From assembly GCF_031128465.2 (NCBI RefSeq), contig NZ_CP155618.1, positions 3,834,501-3,898,500 of the forward strand: 64,000 nt of DNA. The letters run 5' to 3'. The DNA comes from Mariniflexile litorale. GTDB taxonomy: Bacteria; Bacteroidota; Bacteroidia; Flavobacteriales; Flavobacteriaceae. A program made the position numbers and the translations under genes. Below are positions 9,216 through 17,208 of this stretch, one piece after another; the first letter of the stretch is position 1; the number at the start of each line of letters is the position of its first letter. A model generated the notes under the pieces. That model did no database searches, was not told where the DNA came from, and saw only the letters and a list, made by a program, of their open reading frames with translations.

Positions 9216-9721
9216 TAACAAACTTCTTTTTTTGCGATAGGTAATTATATGTTTTAGCATATAATTTATTAAAAATCAATTGAATTATATTTAAAAGCAT
9301 ATAAAATCGGGTAGATAAACTGCCCCCACTTCTAGCATTTACTCATTCCTTCATTCCGCAAAAGCGACATTCATTCAATCCCAAAAGCTTACAGTTCCCC
9401 GCAATACTAGTTATGGTATTTTAGACATTCTATTTTAAAAAACCAAAAATACCATAAACAATATTTATAGCCCACCCGCAATTTTGAATTTCTATTGAAA
9501 CTTAGAAATGCCATCCTAATTATTCCAATCAACTTGTAATTTTTCCAAAGAAAGCTATAAAATTTGTGTCTCAACAGCTTGCATAATCAGGCTCATATTT
9601 CACTCTTTTATAAATCTTTATGAGCTCCAAATTTTAAGTTGTACCAGTTTAGAAAAGGTAACAGCGAGGGCGCTATGGGAAGTAAATGATTTTATAATTT
9701 AAAAATAAATGATGACCTTTT
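9216..9721. other. Intergenic region at the end of the defence island, with a 12-bp inverted repeat
   Basis: No open frame with coding character was found in these ~500 bases. The one clear structure is a perfect 12-bp inverted repeat, TTATGGTATTTT at 9411-9422 and AAAATACCATAA at 9446-9457, with a 23-base loop. It lies between two convergently read operons (mcrC on +, the HEPN-like operon on -), so it could act as a bidirectional terminator, though the stem is AT-rich. The stretch is otherwise featureless. Confidence 0.4.
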
Positions 9722-10075
9722 TTAAACCTGCTTGTTTGGTTTGACATTTTCTTGTTCAAACAGCAGCTGTTCTATCCTATTCAGGCAGAACATTTGGTCA
9801 TGAGGTAAGAGGTCTATGATTATTTCTAATACTTTTGTTACACTTGAAATTTGGGTTTTGTTTTCATGTTTAGGAGACACAAAACCACCATTACCATCTA
9901 ATGCATAATAGCATACTTCTAAAAGAGCTGAAATGGAACTTGTGATATCCTCATTATCTGCTACTTCAAAGTTTATGGTTTTTCTAATCCTGTCTCCATA
10001 AGTTTCTTTTTGCACACCAGAAAAATGAGTCAGCATTTTTTTTATTCCTTTTAGTTTCTTTTTTTTGTTTTTCAT
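9722..10075 (-). CDS. Small protein of unknown function, partner of the upstream HEPN-like gene
   Basis: The 117-residue protein begins with a strongly basic run (KNKKKKLKGIKK), followed by a mixed alpha/beta domain with 'YGDRIRKTINFEVADNEDITSSIS' split over two helices and strands, and a helical C-terminus (LNRIEQLLFEQEN). I do not recognise a family. Its ATG overlaps the stop of the gene at 10072-10974 by four bases (ATGA), so it is translationally coupled to it and should act in the same process. The gene is read towards mcrC. Confidence 0.6.
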   Translation of the reverse strand: MKNKKKKLKGIKKMLTHFSGVQKETYGDRIRKTINFEVADNEDITSSISALLEVCYYALDGNGGFVSPKHENKTQISSVTKVLEIIIDLLPHDQMFCLNRIEQLLFEQENVKPNKQV

Positions 10076-10974
10076 GAGTTTCCAATGAATGTGTTAATCT
10101 GATTTTTTGTATGGCAATGGATTTTTTTAAGTTCCTTAAGCTGTTTATTTCCGATGTCCATAGCTTCTTCGAAAAATCGTTCACATCGATTATAGGCTTT
10201 GTCCGAGTCCCTATCTGAGAATTCATTGTTTGTTTTAAAGCGTATGATATGGTGGACATTACATAGGATATAATGCATGCGGTGCAGTCCATAAGTCTCT
10301 TTTGGGAACAGAGTCTGAGGCAGGTTGCTAAAATGGCTACAAAGATCCAGCATATAGGATAAAGAGTAATGCTGAGGCTTAAACTCCCAAAATGCATATA
10401 ACAGACCTAAACATATCTGCTCCATGGCATAATGCATGGTCATTAGTCTGGAGGTAACATCCTCTGTGGGTTCAATGCTATCCACAATGGACAGTAAATA
10501 GGCGGCACGTTGCATTCTAATTTTCCATATTTTTTGGATCTCTTTATAAACCTTGGGGTGAAACAATATTTGATATTTTTCGAATCTTAACAGGGTATCA
10601 TCCGCTTTATATATACAAGGGGTTTGAATTATGGTCTTTAATAAAAAATTATTGCCATAATCCAATTGTTTGGTCGCATTAGCTAAAGTGTAATAAATAA
10701 CATAAACTTTACAGCGTTGCTGCATCTGGTTGAAAATGCCATCCATAAATTCACCCAATCCCTTAGACATGGGTTTGTAGCCTATAATCAATAAGGTATA
10801 AATGATCGTTTTTTGTTTATGCACACATGCAGGGGATATAAAAACAGTTCTATTCTTTTTCTCTTTATTAATACCTATGACATATACAGAATGTAGTGAT
10901 AATGATGTTTTCAATACTTCAATAAGTTCTGATTCTAAGTAGAATTTCGATGATTTTTTTACTTTCTGCAACAT
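10072..10974 (-). CDS. HEPN-like domain protein with degenerate nucleotidyltransferase-like N-terminus
   Basis: This is a 300-residue protein. The C-terminal ~150 residues look like a four-helix HEPN bundle: 'AMEQICLGLLYAFWEFKPQH' then a second helix pair, then an aromatic/basic stretch and 'RCERFFEEA'. The N-terminal ~130 residues ('ESELIEVLKTSLSLHSVYVI', 'MSKGLGEFMDGIFNQM') have the length and helix/strand pattern of MNT-type nucleotidyltransferase-like domains, without a clear GSx10DxD motif. Such MNT-HEPN fusions occur in Bacteroidota; an RNase motif R-x4-6-H is not convincing here. It is transcribed divergently from an HTH regulator at 11084 across a palindromic region, with the 117-residue partner behind it. 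A toxin/antitoxin-like or element-borne role is possible but unproven. Confidence 0.5.
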   Translation of the reverse strand: MLQKVKKSSKFYLESELIEVLKTSLSLHSVYVIGINKEKKNRTVFISPACVHKQKTIIYTLLIIGYKPMSKGLGEFMDGIFNQMQQRCKVYVIYYTLANATKQLDYGNNFLLKTIIQTPCIYKADDTLLRFEKYQILFHPKVYKEIQKIWKIRMQRAAYLLSIVDSIEPTEDVTSRLMTMHYAMEQICLGLLYAFWEFKPQHYSLSYMLDLCSHFSNLPQTLFPKETYGLHRMHYILCNVHHIIRFKTNNEFSDRDSDKAYNRCERFFEEAMDIGNKQLKELKKIHCHTKNQINTFIGNS

Positions 10975-11030
10975 GATTTTGTTTTTATATAGTCATATTA
11001 TTGTATGACAAATATAATAATAATTTTTAT

Positions 11031-11076
11031 ATGTCAACTTAAAATATGACAAAAATGTGATATAATAAGTTGACAT
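11031..11076. promoter_or_regulatory. Palindromic operator between divergent HEPN-like operon and HTH regulator
   Basis: A perfect 11-bp inverted repeat, ATGTCAACTTA at 11031-11041 and TAAGTTGACAT at 11066-11076, sits in the 109-base divergent gap. TATGACA also occurs twice on the + strand (near 11004 and 11045). The right half ends 7 bases before the regulator's start codon. This placement suits autoregulation by the HTH protein at 11084 together with control of the divergent operon. Confidence 0.6.
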
Positions 11077-11083
11077 TTGTGAA

Positions 11084-11299
11084 ATGACTAAGGATTTTTT
11101 AAGTAAAAAGGTAGGAAAAAGGATTGTTGATTTAAGAACCGAAAAGGGCTTAAATCAATCCGAATTAGCTCGGCTTTGTGCAAAGGATAGGCAGGCTATT
11201 GAAAAGATTGAGAATGGTAAAGTCAATCCAACCATATTTTCTTTATATGAAGTCTCAGTAGCATTGGGAGTTGATTTACATGAACTTTTAAACTTTTAA
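11084..11299 (+). CDS. Cro/CI-type (XRE) HTH regulator
   Basis: The 71-residue protein is one lambda-repressor-like HTH domain: 'VGKRIVDLRTEKGLNQSELA' forms helices 1-2, 'DRQAIEKIENGKVNPTI' holds the recognition helix, and LGVDLHELLNF closes the fold. It has no effector domain. The start codon follows a palindromic operator, and the gene is divergent from the HEPN-like operon, so it probably represses both. Small XRE proteins of this size are common partners of toxin-like or mobile modules in Bacteroidota. Confidence 0.88.
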   Translation: MTKDFLSKKVGKRIVDLRTEKGLNQSELARLCAKDRQAIEKIENGKVNPTIFSLYEVSVALGVDLHELLNF

Positions 11300-11694
11300 T
11301 AAAATATTTTCTTTTTGAAACGATGATCTAGCGTTTAATCTTTACGCTATTTTTAAAATCATATGTTTTGCAATCAAAACCAACCAATTCATCCCCTTTA
11401 AAACCGCACAAGCCATACAATACATAGCAGTATTATAAGTAATCTAATTTTATAGCTTAAGTTTTTAAGTAAGGTTCACCCGTATCCACCTCGAGGGTCT
11501 TAAGGGTAAATGTAGGTATGCGCCAAATCACGAATGCTTAAAGAATATGAATGATAGGAGCGGAGCCTAATGAAATGTATGTGGAATGTAAAAGTATCGA
11601 ATATTTTTCTTATATTTGGAGTAATTACTTATGTACTAAGTAATTAAACCCTCCCTTTTTTTTAATTCTAGTAGCGTTTTATAGGTATCTATCT
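11300..11694. other. Intergenic region with repeat remnant, palindrome and promoter-like box
   Basis: No coding frame is visible. A remnant of the dispersed repeat family lies at about 11550-11588 (ATAGGAGCGGAGCCTAATG followed by TATGTGGAATG; compare 46434-46463). Downstream is TATATTTG at 11621-11628, a fit to the Bacteroidota -7 box TAnnTTTG, and a perfect 10-bp inverted repeat TAATTACTTA / TAAGTAATTA at 11632-11641 and 11647-11656. These sit 39-70 bases before the EEP gene and are its likely control region. Confidence 0.45.
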
Positions 11695-12888
11695 ATGCAT
11701 GACTTCATGTATAATATATCCTGTGCAGGAACTAAAAAACTAATAAAAGAAATGTGGTATAATGATTTAAGACCAGATAGTGAGTTATTTAATGACAGGT
11801 ATTCATTAGTAATGCTAGACTCTGAAAAGAACTATAATCGTATGATGACCGAAGGGGACAAAAAACGAACCATATCTAATTTACTGCGATTGCGTAAAGG
11901 GATTTTAGAAAAAATTCCGAATAAAACAGTAGATACCAATCTCTTACTAAGTTCTTGGAATATTAAGAATTTTGGGACATTAAAAGATAGAACAGCAGAA
12001 TCCTTATACTATATAGCCGAAATAATAAATGCTTTCGATATCGTGGCGCTACAAGAAGTTAATAGCGATCTAAGCGATTTTAAAAAAGTACTTAGATTAT
12101 TAGGAAGTCATTGGAAATATACACTAAGTGATGTTACTGAAGGCAATTCAGGAAATGATGAACGCTTTGGTTTTATGTATGACTCTAGGCGTGTAACACA
12201 TTCTGGTTTGTCTGGAGAAATTGTAATCTCTCCAGAATTGATCGAAAATAATGCCATTATTAGTCAATTGAAGCGCACGCCAACATTTACAGGCTTTGAA
12301 AGTGGTTGGAGAAAATTCACCATTGTAAGTGTTCATTTGCATCCAGGTGAGGGGGCGACAAACAAAGCCATCCGGAAAGAGGAAGTGCGTTTATTGATGG
12401 AAATACTTAAGAAAAAACAAAAGTCTTCGGCCTTAGAAGGACGAAACATGATTGTTTTAGGTGATACAAATCTGTATGAAGAAGACGCAGATATTGTAAA
12501 ACTTATAACCGACAATAAATTTGTAGAAAGTAACGGGCTAAAAGGAAAATACACCAACACAAGTCTAAACCAAATTTACGATCGGGTCTTTTTAAATGTA
12601 GATGACTATTTTAAAATAGCAACGGACCACAATGGCATGCAAAAAGGAGGGGTGTTCAATTTATTTAATTATGTATATATAAATACAGCTTCAGAAATAG
12701 CAAATTATCATGAACTGATGCTTTTGCATAAGGAAAACCCGAGTAACTTAACAGATAGCGCAAAATTCAAGTCCTATTTTAACTCATATTGGAAACGAAA
12801 TCAGATGAGTGATCATTTACCCATATGGCTAGAATTACAAACTGAAAGTAGCGATGAGTTTTTAATTAATAAGTTTGACAAAATGTGA
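11695..12888 (+). CDS. Endonuclease/exonuclease/phosphatase (EEP) superfamily hydrolase
   Basis: The 397-residue protein has the EEP fold from about residue 80: LLLSSWNIKNFG (metal-binding N), DIVALQEVN (catalytic E), 'FTIVSVHLHPGEGA' (catalytic H), MIVLGDTNLYEED (D-x-N) and SDHLPIWLEL (terminal D-H). All canonical catalytic elements are present, so it should be an active Mg2+-dependent phosphodiesterase or nuclease. The ~75 N-terminal residues are extra and unassigned. There is no signal peptide, so it is probably cytoplasmic. It precedes a metallophosphoesterase gene by 72 bases. The substrate cannot be told from sequence. Confidence 0.85.
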   Translation: MHDFMYNISCAGTKKLIKEMWYNDLRPDSELFNDRYSLVMLDSEKNYNRMMTEGDKKRTISNLLRLRKGILEKIPNKTVDTNLLLSSWNIKNFGTLKDRTAESLYYIAEIINAFDIVALQEVNSDLSDFKKVLRLLGSHWKYTLSDVTEGNSGNDERFGFMYDSRRVTHSGLSGEIVISPELIENNAIISQLKRTPTFTGFESGWRKFTIVSVHLHPGEGATNKAIRKEEVRLLMEILKKKQKSSALEGRNMIVLGDTNLYEEDADIVKLITDNKFVESNGLKGKYTNTSLNQIYDRVFLNVDDYFKIATDHNGMQKGGVFNLFNYVYINTASEIANYHELMLLHKENPSNLTDSAKFKSYFNSYWKRNQMSDHLPIWLELQTESSDEFLINKFDKM

Positions 12889-12960
12889 TTTGTAATATAA
12901 TGTACCGCATTTAGTCTTTTAGTTTACTATTAAATTTAATACATTCTAATCTGATATACC

Positions 12961-14442
12961 ATGAAAAAGTCCACTAATAACACTCAAAGTAGCTTAAGAA
13001 GTAAACTCGAAAACAATCCACAAATCAAATTATCTATTGATGGAATCCTAGGTTTTCTTCCAAACTGTGAATACGAACTTATTTTATATATGTCTAAAAA
13101 AGGACTTTGGGCAGGTATGCTTCCGCCGCCACCTCCCCATTTTAAAACAGGAGATGGGGCTGTAGAATTAGGCCTGTTTTTATATTGGTTCCACAATCAC
13201 GACTTATTAGACTTGTCGATGTTTACTCCACAGAGACAAAGAGAGATTAAAGATTTTATTATTGCGCTCAATTTTTTCCTTCAGAAAACAAAATTCAATG
13301 CTATCAATTATACTATTTTAAAAAGTGGAGATCTTATCTATATAGATGGGAGTATCCTTAATATGGAAATGTATGCCACTTTTGACCAAGGTTGGTTTGT
13401 TGCCTTTCTAAATTTACTACAAACAACCTTGGACTTCGCATGGTATAATAACGGTTCTTTTCCAACGGTTCCACCACCTGTAATTCCACTTGTTGGTAAA
13501 AACACCAATACAGTAAATATTGCTATTATTGGCGATTGGGGTGCAGGAAATGCCAATGCGAAAGCAGTGATGGCTATGGTAAAAAAGGAACAACCAGATT
13601 ATATCATTCACGTAGGCGATACTTATTACAGTGGTACGCCCTTAGCAACGGACCCTAGCGGTAATTTATACTATGCACCTGGAGAGGAAATAGATAATCT
13701 TTTAAACGGGTGGCCTTCTGATTATCAAGGAAAGTCATTTACGTTAAACTCCAACCACGAAATGTATAGTGGCGCTAACGGATTGTTCTATAATGCATAT
13801 GGAGCTAATCAAACCCCTATAGGAGCTCAAACACCTTTTTCGGCCCATCAAGGATCTAGCTGCTTTGCGCTTAAGTTTGGAGATTATACGCTTCTTGGTT
13901 TAGATTCTGCATATGAATCAAAAGTTGAAAATGCCTTTATGACGGGTAGTTTGGGTGCCCCCAATGGTACGCAAGCCAATTGGATAAAAAGTCTCAAATT
14001 AAATCCAAACAAAACCATTATCCTTTCGCATCACAACGGTTTTGAAGATAATACAAACTCTGGCTCCCCTCTGTGGGCAGAACTTCAAAATGCCTTAGGG
14101 GGAGATCCTTTTGCTTGGTATTGGGGGCATGTACACAATGGAATTGTCTATAAAAAACCCATTACCATTCCATCAACACCTACAGTTCCTGGTTTTACAA
14201 CCAATACGTTTGCGCGTTGTTTAGGTCATGCCTCGCTGCCTTACGGAGTGGCAAGCTCTTTAGTTGGTAAGCAGATAGATTATAAAGCAGATAATTTAAA
14301 ACCCAATAGCAATGAACTTTATAATGGGTTTGCAATGCTTAGTTTAACGACTCGTAATGGCGTGATAGAAAATATTTCCGAAGGTTTTTATGATGTTAGT
14401 GGATCTCCTTCTCAGCCTAGGTATTTTAGAAGGTTGTTATAG
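12961..14442 (+). CDS. Calcineurin-like metallophosphoesterase
   Basis: This is a 493-residue protein. The metallophosphoesterase core starts near residue 178: 'NIAIIGDWGAG' (D-x-G variant of motif I), YIIHVGDTYYSG (GDxxY motif II), LNSNHEMY (N-H motif III), ILSHHNGF (motif IV) and WYWGHVHNG (GHxH motif V). It belongs to the purple-acid-phosphatase-like branch. The N-terminal ~170 residues have no recognised family and contain a poly-proline turn (LPPPPPHF). No signal peptide is evident. It follows the EEP hydrolase in the same direction, suggesting two metal-dependent phosphoester hydrolases with linked roles. Confidence 0.82.
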   Translation: MKKSTNNTQSSLRSKLENNPQIKLSIDGILGFLPNCEYELILYMSKKGLWAGMLPPPPPHFKTGDGAVELGLFLYWFHNHDLLDLSMFTPQRQREIKDFIIALNFFLQKTKFNAINYTILKSGDLIYIDGSILNMEMYATFDQGWFVAFLNLLQTTLDFAWYNNGSFPTVPPPVIPLVGKNTNTVNIAIIGDWGAGNANAKAVMAMVKKEQPDYIIHVGDTYYSGTPLATDPSGNLYYAPGEEIDNLLNGWPSDYQGKSFTLNSNHEMYSGANGLFYNAYGANQTPIGAQTPFSAHQGSSCFALKFGDYTLLGLDSAYESKVENAFMTGSLGAPNGTQANWIKSLKLNPNKTIILSHHNGFEDNTNSGSPLWAELQNALGGDPFAWYWGHVHNGIVYKKPITIPSTPTVPGFTTNTFARCLGHASLPYGVASSLVGKQIDYKADNLKPNSNELYNGFAMLSLTTRNGVIENISEGFYDVSGSPSQPRYFRRLL

Positions 14443-14934
14443 TTTTTTACCTAAATAAAAAATTAAAGTTATACATATGCCTTATCCTCAAATACTTGTT
14501 AAACCTTATTTTGTTTGTACCATATCGAATTTATCCTAAATAAACGGTTTTTTACTTATTAAAAAAGGATGTCTTCCATAATTTTTTAATAAGCAATCGG
14601 GTAGAAAAACTTCTAGAAAAGCGGTAATTTTACCTGTCAACGATTTTTGACTTTCAATTTCAAAAAAACCGAGCACTAAAATGTCGGTATTTTTATAAAA
14701 TGTTATACATTTATTAAAAATACTCTCACATGACATATTACTACCTTATTGTTTTTAACATTTCGTTATTATTTTTTACCTTTTTATTCTTCAATGCTAT
14801 TATCAAAAATTGGTTTAAATACAACCAGTTCGCAAAAAACATTATACACTAAATAACCCTATCCGAACAAAAGGTTCTACTCAGGAAACTGGTTAGAACA
14901 CTATCTTTTTATGCTTTAATAAAACAACTTTATT
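14443..14934. other. Intergenic region, AT-rich, little structure
   Basis: This ~490-base gap holds only a low-confidence 66-codon frame on the minus strand (14536-14736, listed separately). No repeat-family copy or strong hairpin was seen. The last ~60 bases are the probable leader of the surface-protein gene at 14935. Confidence 0.4.
14536..14736 (-). CDS. Possible small hypothetical protein
   Basis: An open frame of 66 codons (starting MSCESIFNKC) lies alone in a gap on the minus strand. Its composition is plausible for a soluble protein (LVLGFFEIESQ, 'FLEVFLPDCLLKN'). It has AAGGTAG just upstream of its ATG as a possible ribosome site. I recognise no family and it could be chance. Confidence 0.25.
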   Translation of the reverse strand: MSCESIFNKCITFYKNTDILVLGFFEIESQKSLTGKITAFLEVFLPDCLLKNYGRHPFLISKKPFI

Positions 14935-15681
14935 ATGAAAACAGTATCGACTATAGTTACAGTAATGCTTTTTACTGGACAATTATTCTCTCAAGTAGGT
15001 ATCATTAATAATGCTCCACAAGCAACATTAGACATAACAGCTAAGAACGTTACAGGAGGCAGTACGAATATTGATGGATTGCTTGTGCCAAGAGTAGATA
15101 GACAAAGAGCACAAAGCATGACGAGTGTAACCACCTCTACTTTAATATATGTTAATAGCATAGTAACAGGTACTCAAACAGGAACGGCTATAGATATTAA
15201 CCAAACAGGGTTTTACTTTTTTAATGGTATAAAGTGGGTAAAACTAAATAATTCTACTGCAGCTACAGCAGGAACCGTAATAAACACCCAAATGATTAAC
15301 ATAACAGGTGCTAATGTTACAAATAGCAGTACAACATATACAACAGTTGCAACAACTAATTACACCCCGGTTTCTAATAACTCTAAAATTATTATTGAAT
15401 TTTACACAAAGTATAGTATTGCTGGAGCGGGAATTGATTCTTTTACCTCTCGTTTAAGAGTCGCAGGAACCGTCATATCTACTGGAGAACAAATGTTCAG
15501 GGATAATAATGGTGCTGGCACAAGAAGTGCTACTCTATTTCCTTTAATGGGAAGTTATACAAATACAGCTACTACAGTATTAACAATTGAAGCACAATTA
15601 GCAAGAGTTAGTTCAAATGATAATACCACAGTAACAAGAGATAACGGAACTTGGTTTAAAATAACAGAGGTTGCTAATTAA
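14935..15681 (+). CDS. Secreted flavobacterial surface protein, first of a tandem pair
   Basis: The 248-residue protein has a signal peptide of ~19 residues ending near FSQ, then 'VGIINNAPQATLDITAKN'. That is the start found in many Bacteroidota surface proteins that announce 'QVGIxTxxPxATLDI' and 'DGLLVPRVDRQRAQ'. The C-terminal ~130 residues ('TQMINITGANVTNSS...' to WFKITEVAN) are beta-rich, like a C1q/TNF- or tail-type jelly-roll. It is paralogous to the next gene over its full length. The function is unknown; it is probably exported and displayed or secreted. Confidence 0.75.
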   Translation: MKTVSTIVTVMLFTGQLFSQVGIINNAPQATLDITAKNVTGGSTNIDGLLVPRVDRQRAQSMTSVTTSTLIYVNSIVTGTQTGTAIDINQTGFYFFNGIKWVKLNNSTAATAGTVINTQMINITGANVTNSSTTYTTVATTNYTPVSNNSKIIIEFYTKYSIAGAGIDSFTSRLRVAGTVISTGEQMFRDNNGAGTRSATLFPLMGSYTNTATTVLTIEAQLARVSSNDNTTVTRDNGTWFKITEVAN

Positions 15682-15719
15682 TACTACCGTCTTTTACATT
15701 TAATAAAAACAACTTTACT

Positions 15720-16475
15720 ATGAAAAGATTATTTATAATTATCATGGCACTATTTTTTGCTGGACAATTATTCTCTCAAGTTGGTATAAATAATGCTTCT
15801 CCGCAAGCTACGTTAGATATAACTGCTATAAATACTACAGGGACGAGTACGAATGTTGATGGGTTGCTTACACCAAGAGTAGACAGACAAAGAGCACAAA
15901 GTATGACGGGTATAACCACCTCTACTTTAATATATGTTAACAACATAACAACAGGCACACAAACAGGAATAGCTATAGATATTGACGAAACTGGGTTTTA
16001 TTTTTATGATGGTACAAAATGGGCAAAAGTTACCTACCCGATAACTCCTACAGTCGCACCAGGCACCATCTTAAATACCCAAATAATAGAGATAACAGGC
16101 GCTAATGTGAGTAATAACAGCACAACATTTACAACAGTAGCTACAACAAATTATACGCCTGTTTCTAATAATTCTGAAATTTTTGTTGAGTTCTATACTA
16201 TGTATAGAGTAAATGGACATAATATTGATTCTTTTAGATCTCGTTTAACAGTAGCAGGTTCAACAATATCAACAGGAGAACAAATATTTACTCAAAATAC
16301 TGGAGGAGGTACAAGAAGTGGTGTACTATTCCCTTTAATAGGACGCTATACCAACACGGCATTGAGTGGGTTGACAATAAATGCACAACTATCACGACTT
16401 AGTTCTGATGATACGACTACGGTTTTTATAGGCAATTCGGGAACATGGTTTAAAATCACAGAAGTTAGAAAATAA
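15720..16475 (+). CDS. Secreted flavobacterial surface protein, second of a tandem pair
   Basis: The 251-residue protein is a close paralogue of the gene 39 bases upstream. It has the same signal peptide end (AGQLFSQ), the same 'VDRQRAQSMT' block near 60-70 and the same jelly-roll-like C-terminus ending WFKITEVRK. Identity is high in the N-terminal third and around 'TYTTVATTNYTPVSNNS', lower in the loops of the C-terminal part. The leader before the second gene repeats the A-rich sequence before the first (AATAAAA.CAACTTTA.TATGAAAA), so the duplicated unit included the upstream region. The function is unknown. Confidence 0.75.
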   Translation: MKRLFIIIMALFFAGQLFSQVGINNASPQATLDITAINTTGTSTNVDGLLTPRVDRQRAQSMTGITTSTLIYVNNITTGTQTGIAIDIDETGFYFYDGTKWAKVTYPITPTVAPGTILNTQIIEITGANVSNNSTTFTTVATTNYTPVSNNSEIFVEFYTMYRVNGHNIDSFRSRLTVAGSTISTGEQIFTQNTGGGTRSGVLFPLIGRYTNTALSGLTINAQLSRLSSDDTTTVFIGNSGTWFKITEVRK

Positions 16476-16546
16476 AATCTTTTTGTAAAAACAATCGAGC
16501 GTTTGGTAGCTGCTATTTGGCATCATCTTACATTATAGCTTACACG

Positions 16547-16616
16547 GTTATACTACTATTTCTTGAAAAGTTTTTTCTATACTGTTAATGGCATCGAATT
16601 TACGAGATGCATGAAC
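16547..16616 (+). repeat. Remnant of the dispersed repeat family (copy F)
   Basis: The stretch contains TTACTACTATTTCTTGAAAA, then CTGTTAATGGCATCGAATTT and ACGAGATGCATGAAC. The same order occurs in the repeat copy at 59970-60052 (TTACTACAGTTTCTTGAAAA, ATGTTAATGAAATCGAGTTT, GCGAGATTCATGAAC), with an internal deletion here. It ends next to the hxlR-type stop codon. It has no coding role that I can see. Confidence 0.6.
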
Positions 16617-16618
16617 TT

Positions 16619-16963
16619 TTATACTACCATTCCTTCTTTTTCCTCAACAACCATCACGCCCCAATCTGCAATAGATTTGACTATCGGAATTAAAGTTTTT
16701 CCAAAATCGGTTAAGGAATATGCTACTTTTAAAGGCGGTTTAGAGGTATATACTTTTCTTTTTATGATGCCATCTTCTTCCAAAGTCTTTAATTGTAAGC
16801 TTAAGGTGCGTTCTGTTACAGAAGGCATTTCTTTTCTTAATTCATTGTAACGAAGTGTTCCATCTATTAAATGAAATAAAATAACCGTCTTCCATTTACC
16901 TCCAATGATTCCCATGGTTAAACTGGTACAGCATGGGTATTCTTTTCCTTTAAATTGATACAT
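16619..16963 (-). CDS. HxlR-family winged-helix regulator
   Basis: The 114-residue protein carries the HxlR signature: 'CCTSLTMGIIGGKWKTVILF' near 11-30 (the conserved C, GG.W...I), RYNELRKEMPSVTERTLS (recognition helix), LEEDGIIKRK (wing) and 'PLKVAYSLTDFGKTLIPI'. HxlR proteins sense electrophiles, quinones or thiol stress in several bacteria and control adjacent oxidoreductases. Here it is divergent from the nitroreductase and heads a run of oxidoreductase genes. It is likely the local regulator, with a candidate operator at 17037-17053. Confidence 0.92.
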   Translation of the reverse strand: MYQFKGKEYPCCTSLTMGIIGGKWKTVILFHLIDGTLRYNELRKEMPSVTERTLSLQLKTLEEDGIIKRKVYTSKPPLKVAYSLTDFGKTLIPIVKSIADWGVMVVEEKEGMVV

Positions 16964-17036
16964 AATATATTTATAAAAATGATGGGATTCATATATATTG
17001 ATGGTACAAAGATATCATACTATATTAAATTATACA

Positions 17037-17053
17037 ACTATACTTTTTATAGT
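17037..17053. promoter_or_regulatory. Candidate HxlR operator palindrome
   Basis: ACTATA-CTTTT-TATAGT is a perfect 6-5-6 inverted repeat in the divergent gap between the hxlR-type gene (start 16963) and the nitroreductase (start 17209). Similar half-sites (CATACTATA near 17017, ATATACTATC near 17105) surround it. Assignment to the HxlR protein is inferred from position. Confidence 0.45.
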
Positions 17054-17208
17054 AAAATAATTATTGTTTAACTAACTATAATTCAGTATATTAAAAAATA
17101 ATTTATATACTATCCTTTTTGACCGTTATTGCGAGTTTCAATGACTGTACTTACTTTTGTCACTATAAAAATGATAGTATAATTTATATCATAGAAAATA
17201 ATATAAAA

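Noticed and set aside
9984-10397. A 137-codon minus-strand frame within the HEPN-like operon
   Set aside because: It spans the junction of two genes that overlap by ATGA in the expected way, and its translated composition is low-complexity and basic towards the end.
16563-16850. A + strand frame of 95 codons opposite the HxlR gene
   Set aside because: It lies entirely antisense to a well-recognised HxlR protein and repeat remnant F, has no family signal, and is best explained as a shadow frame.
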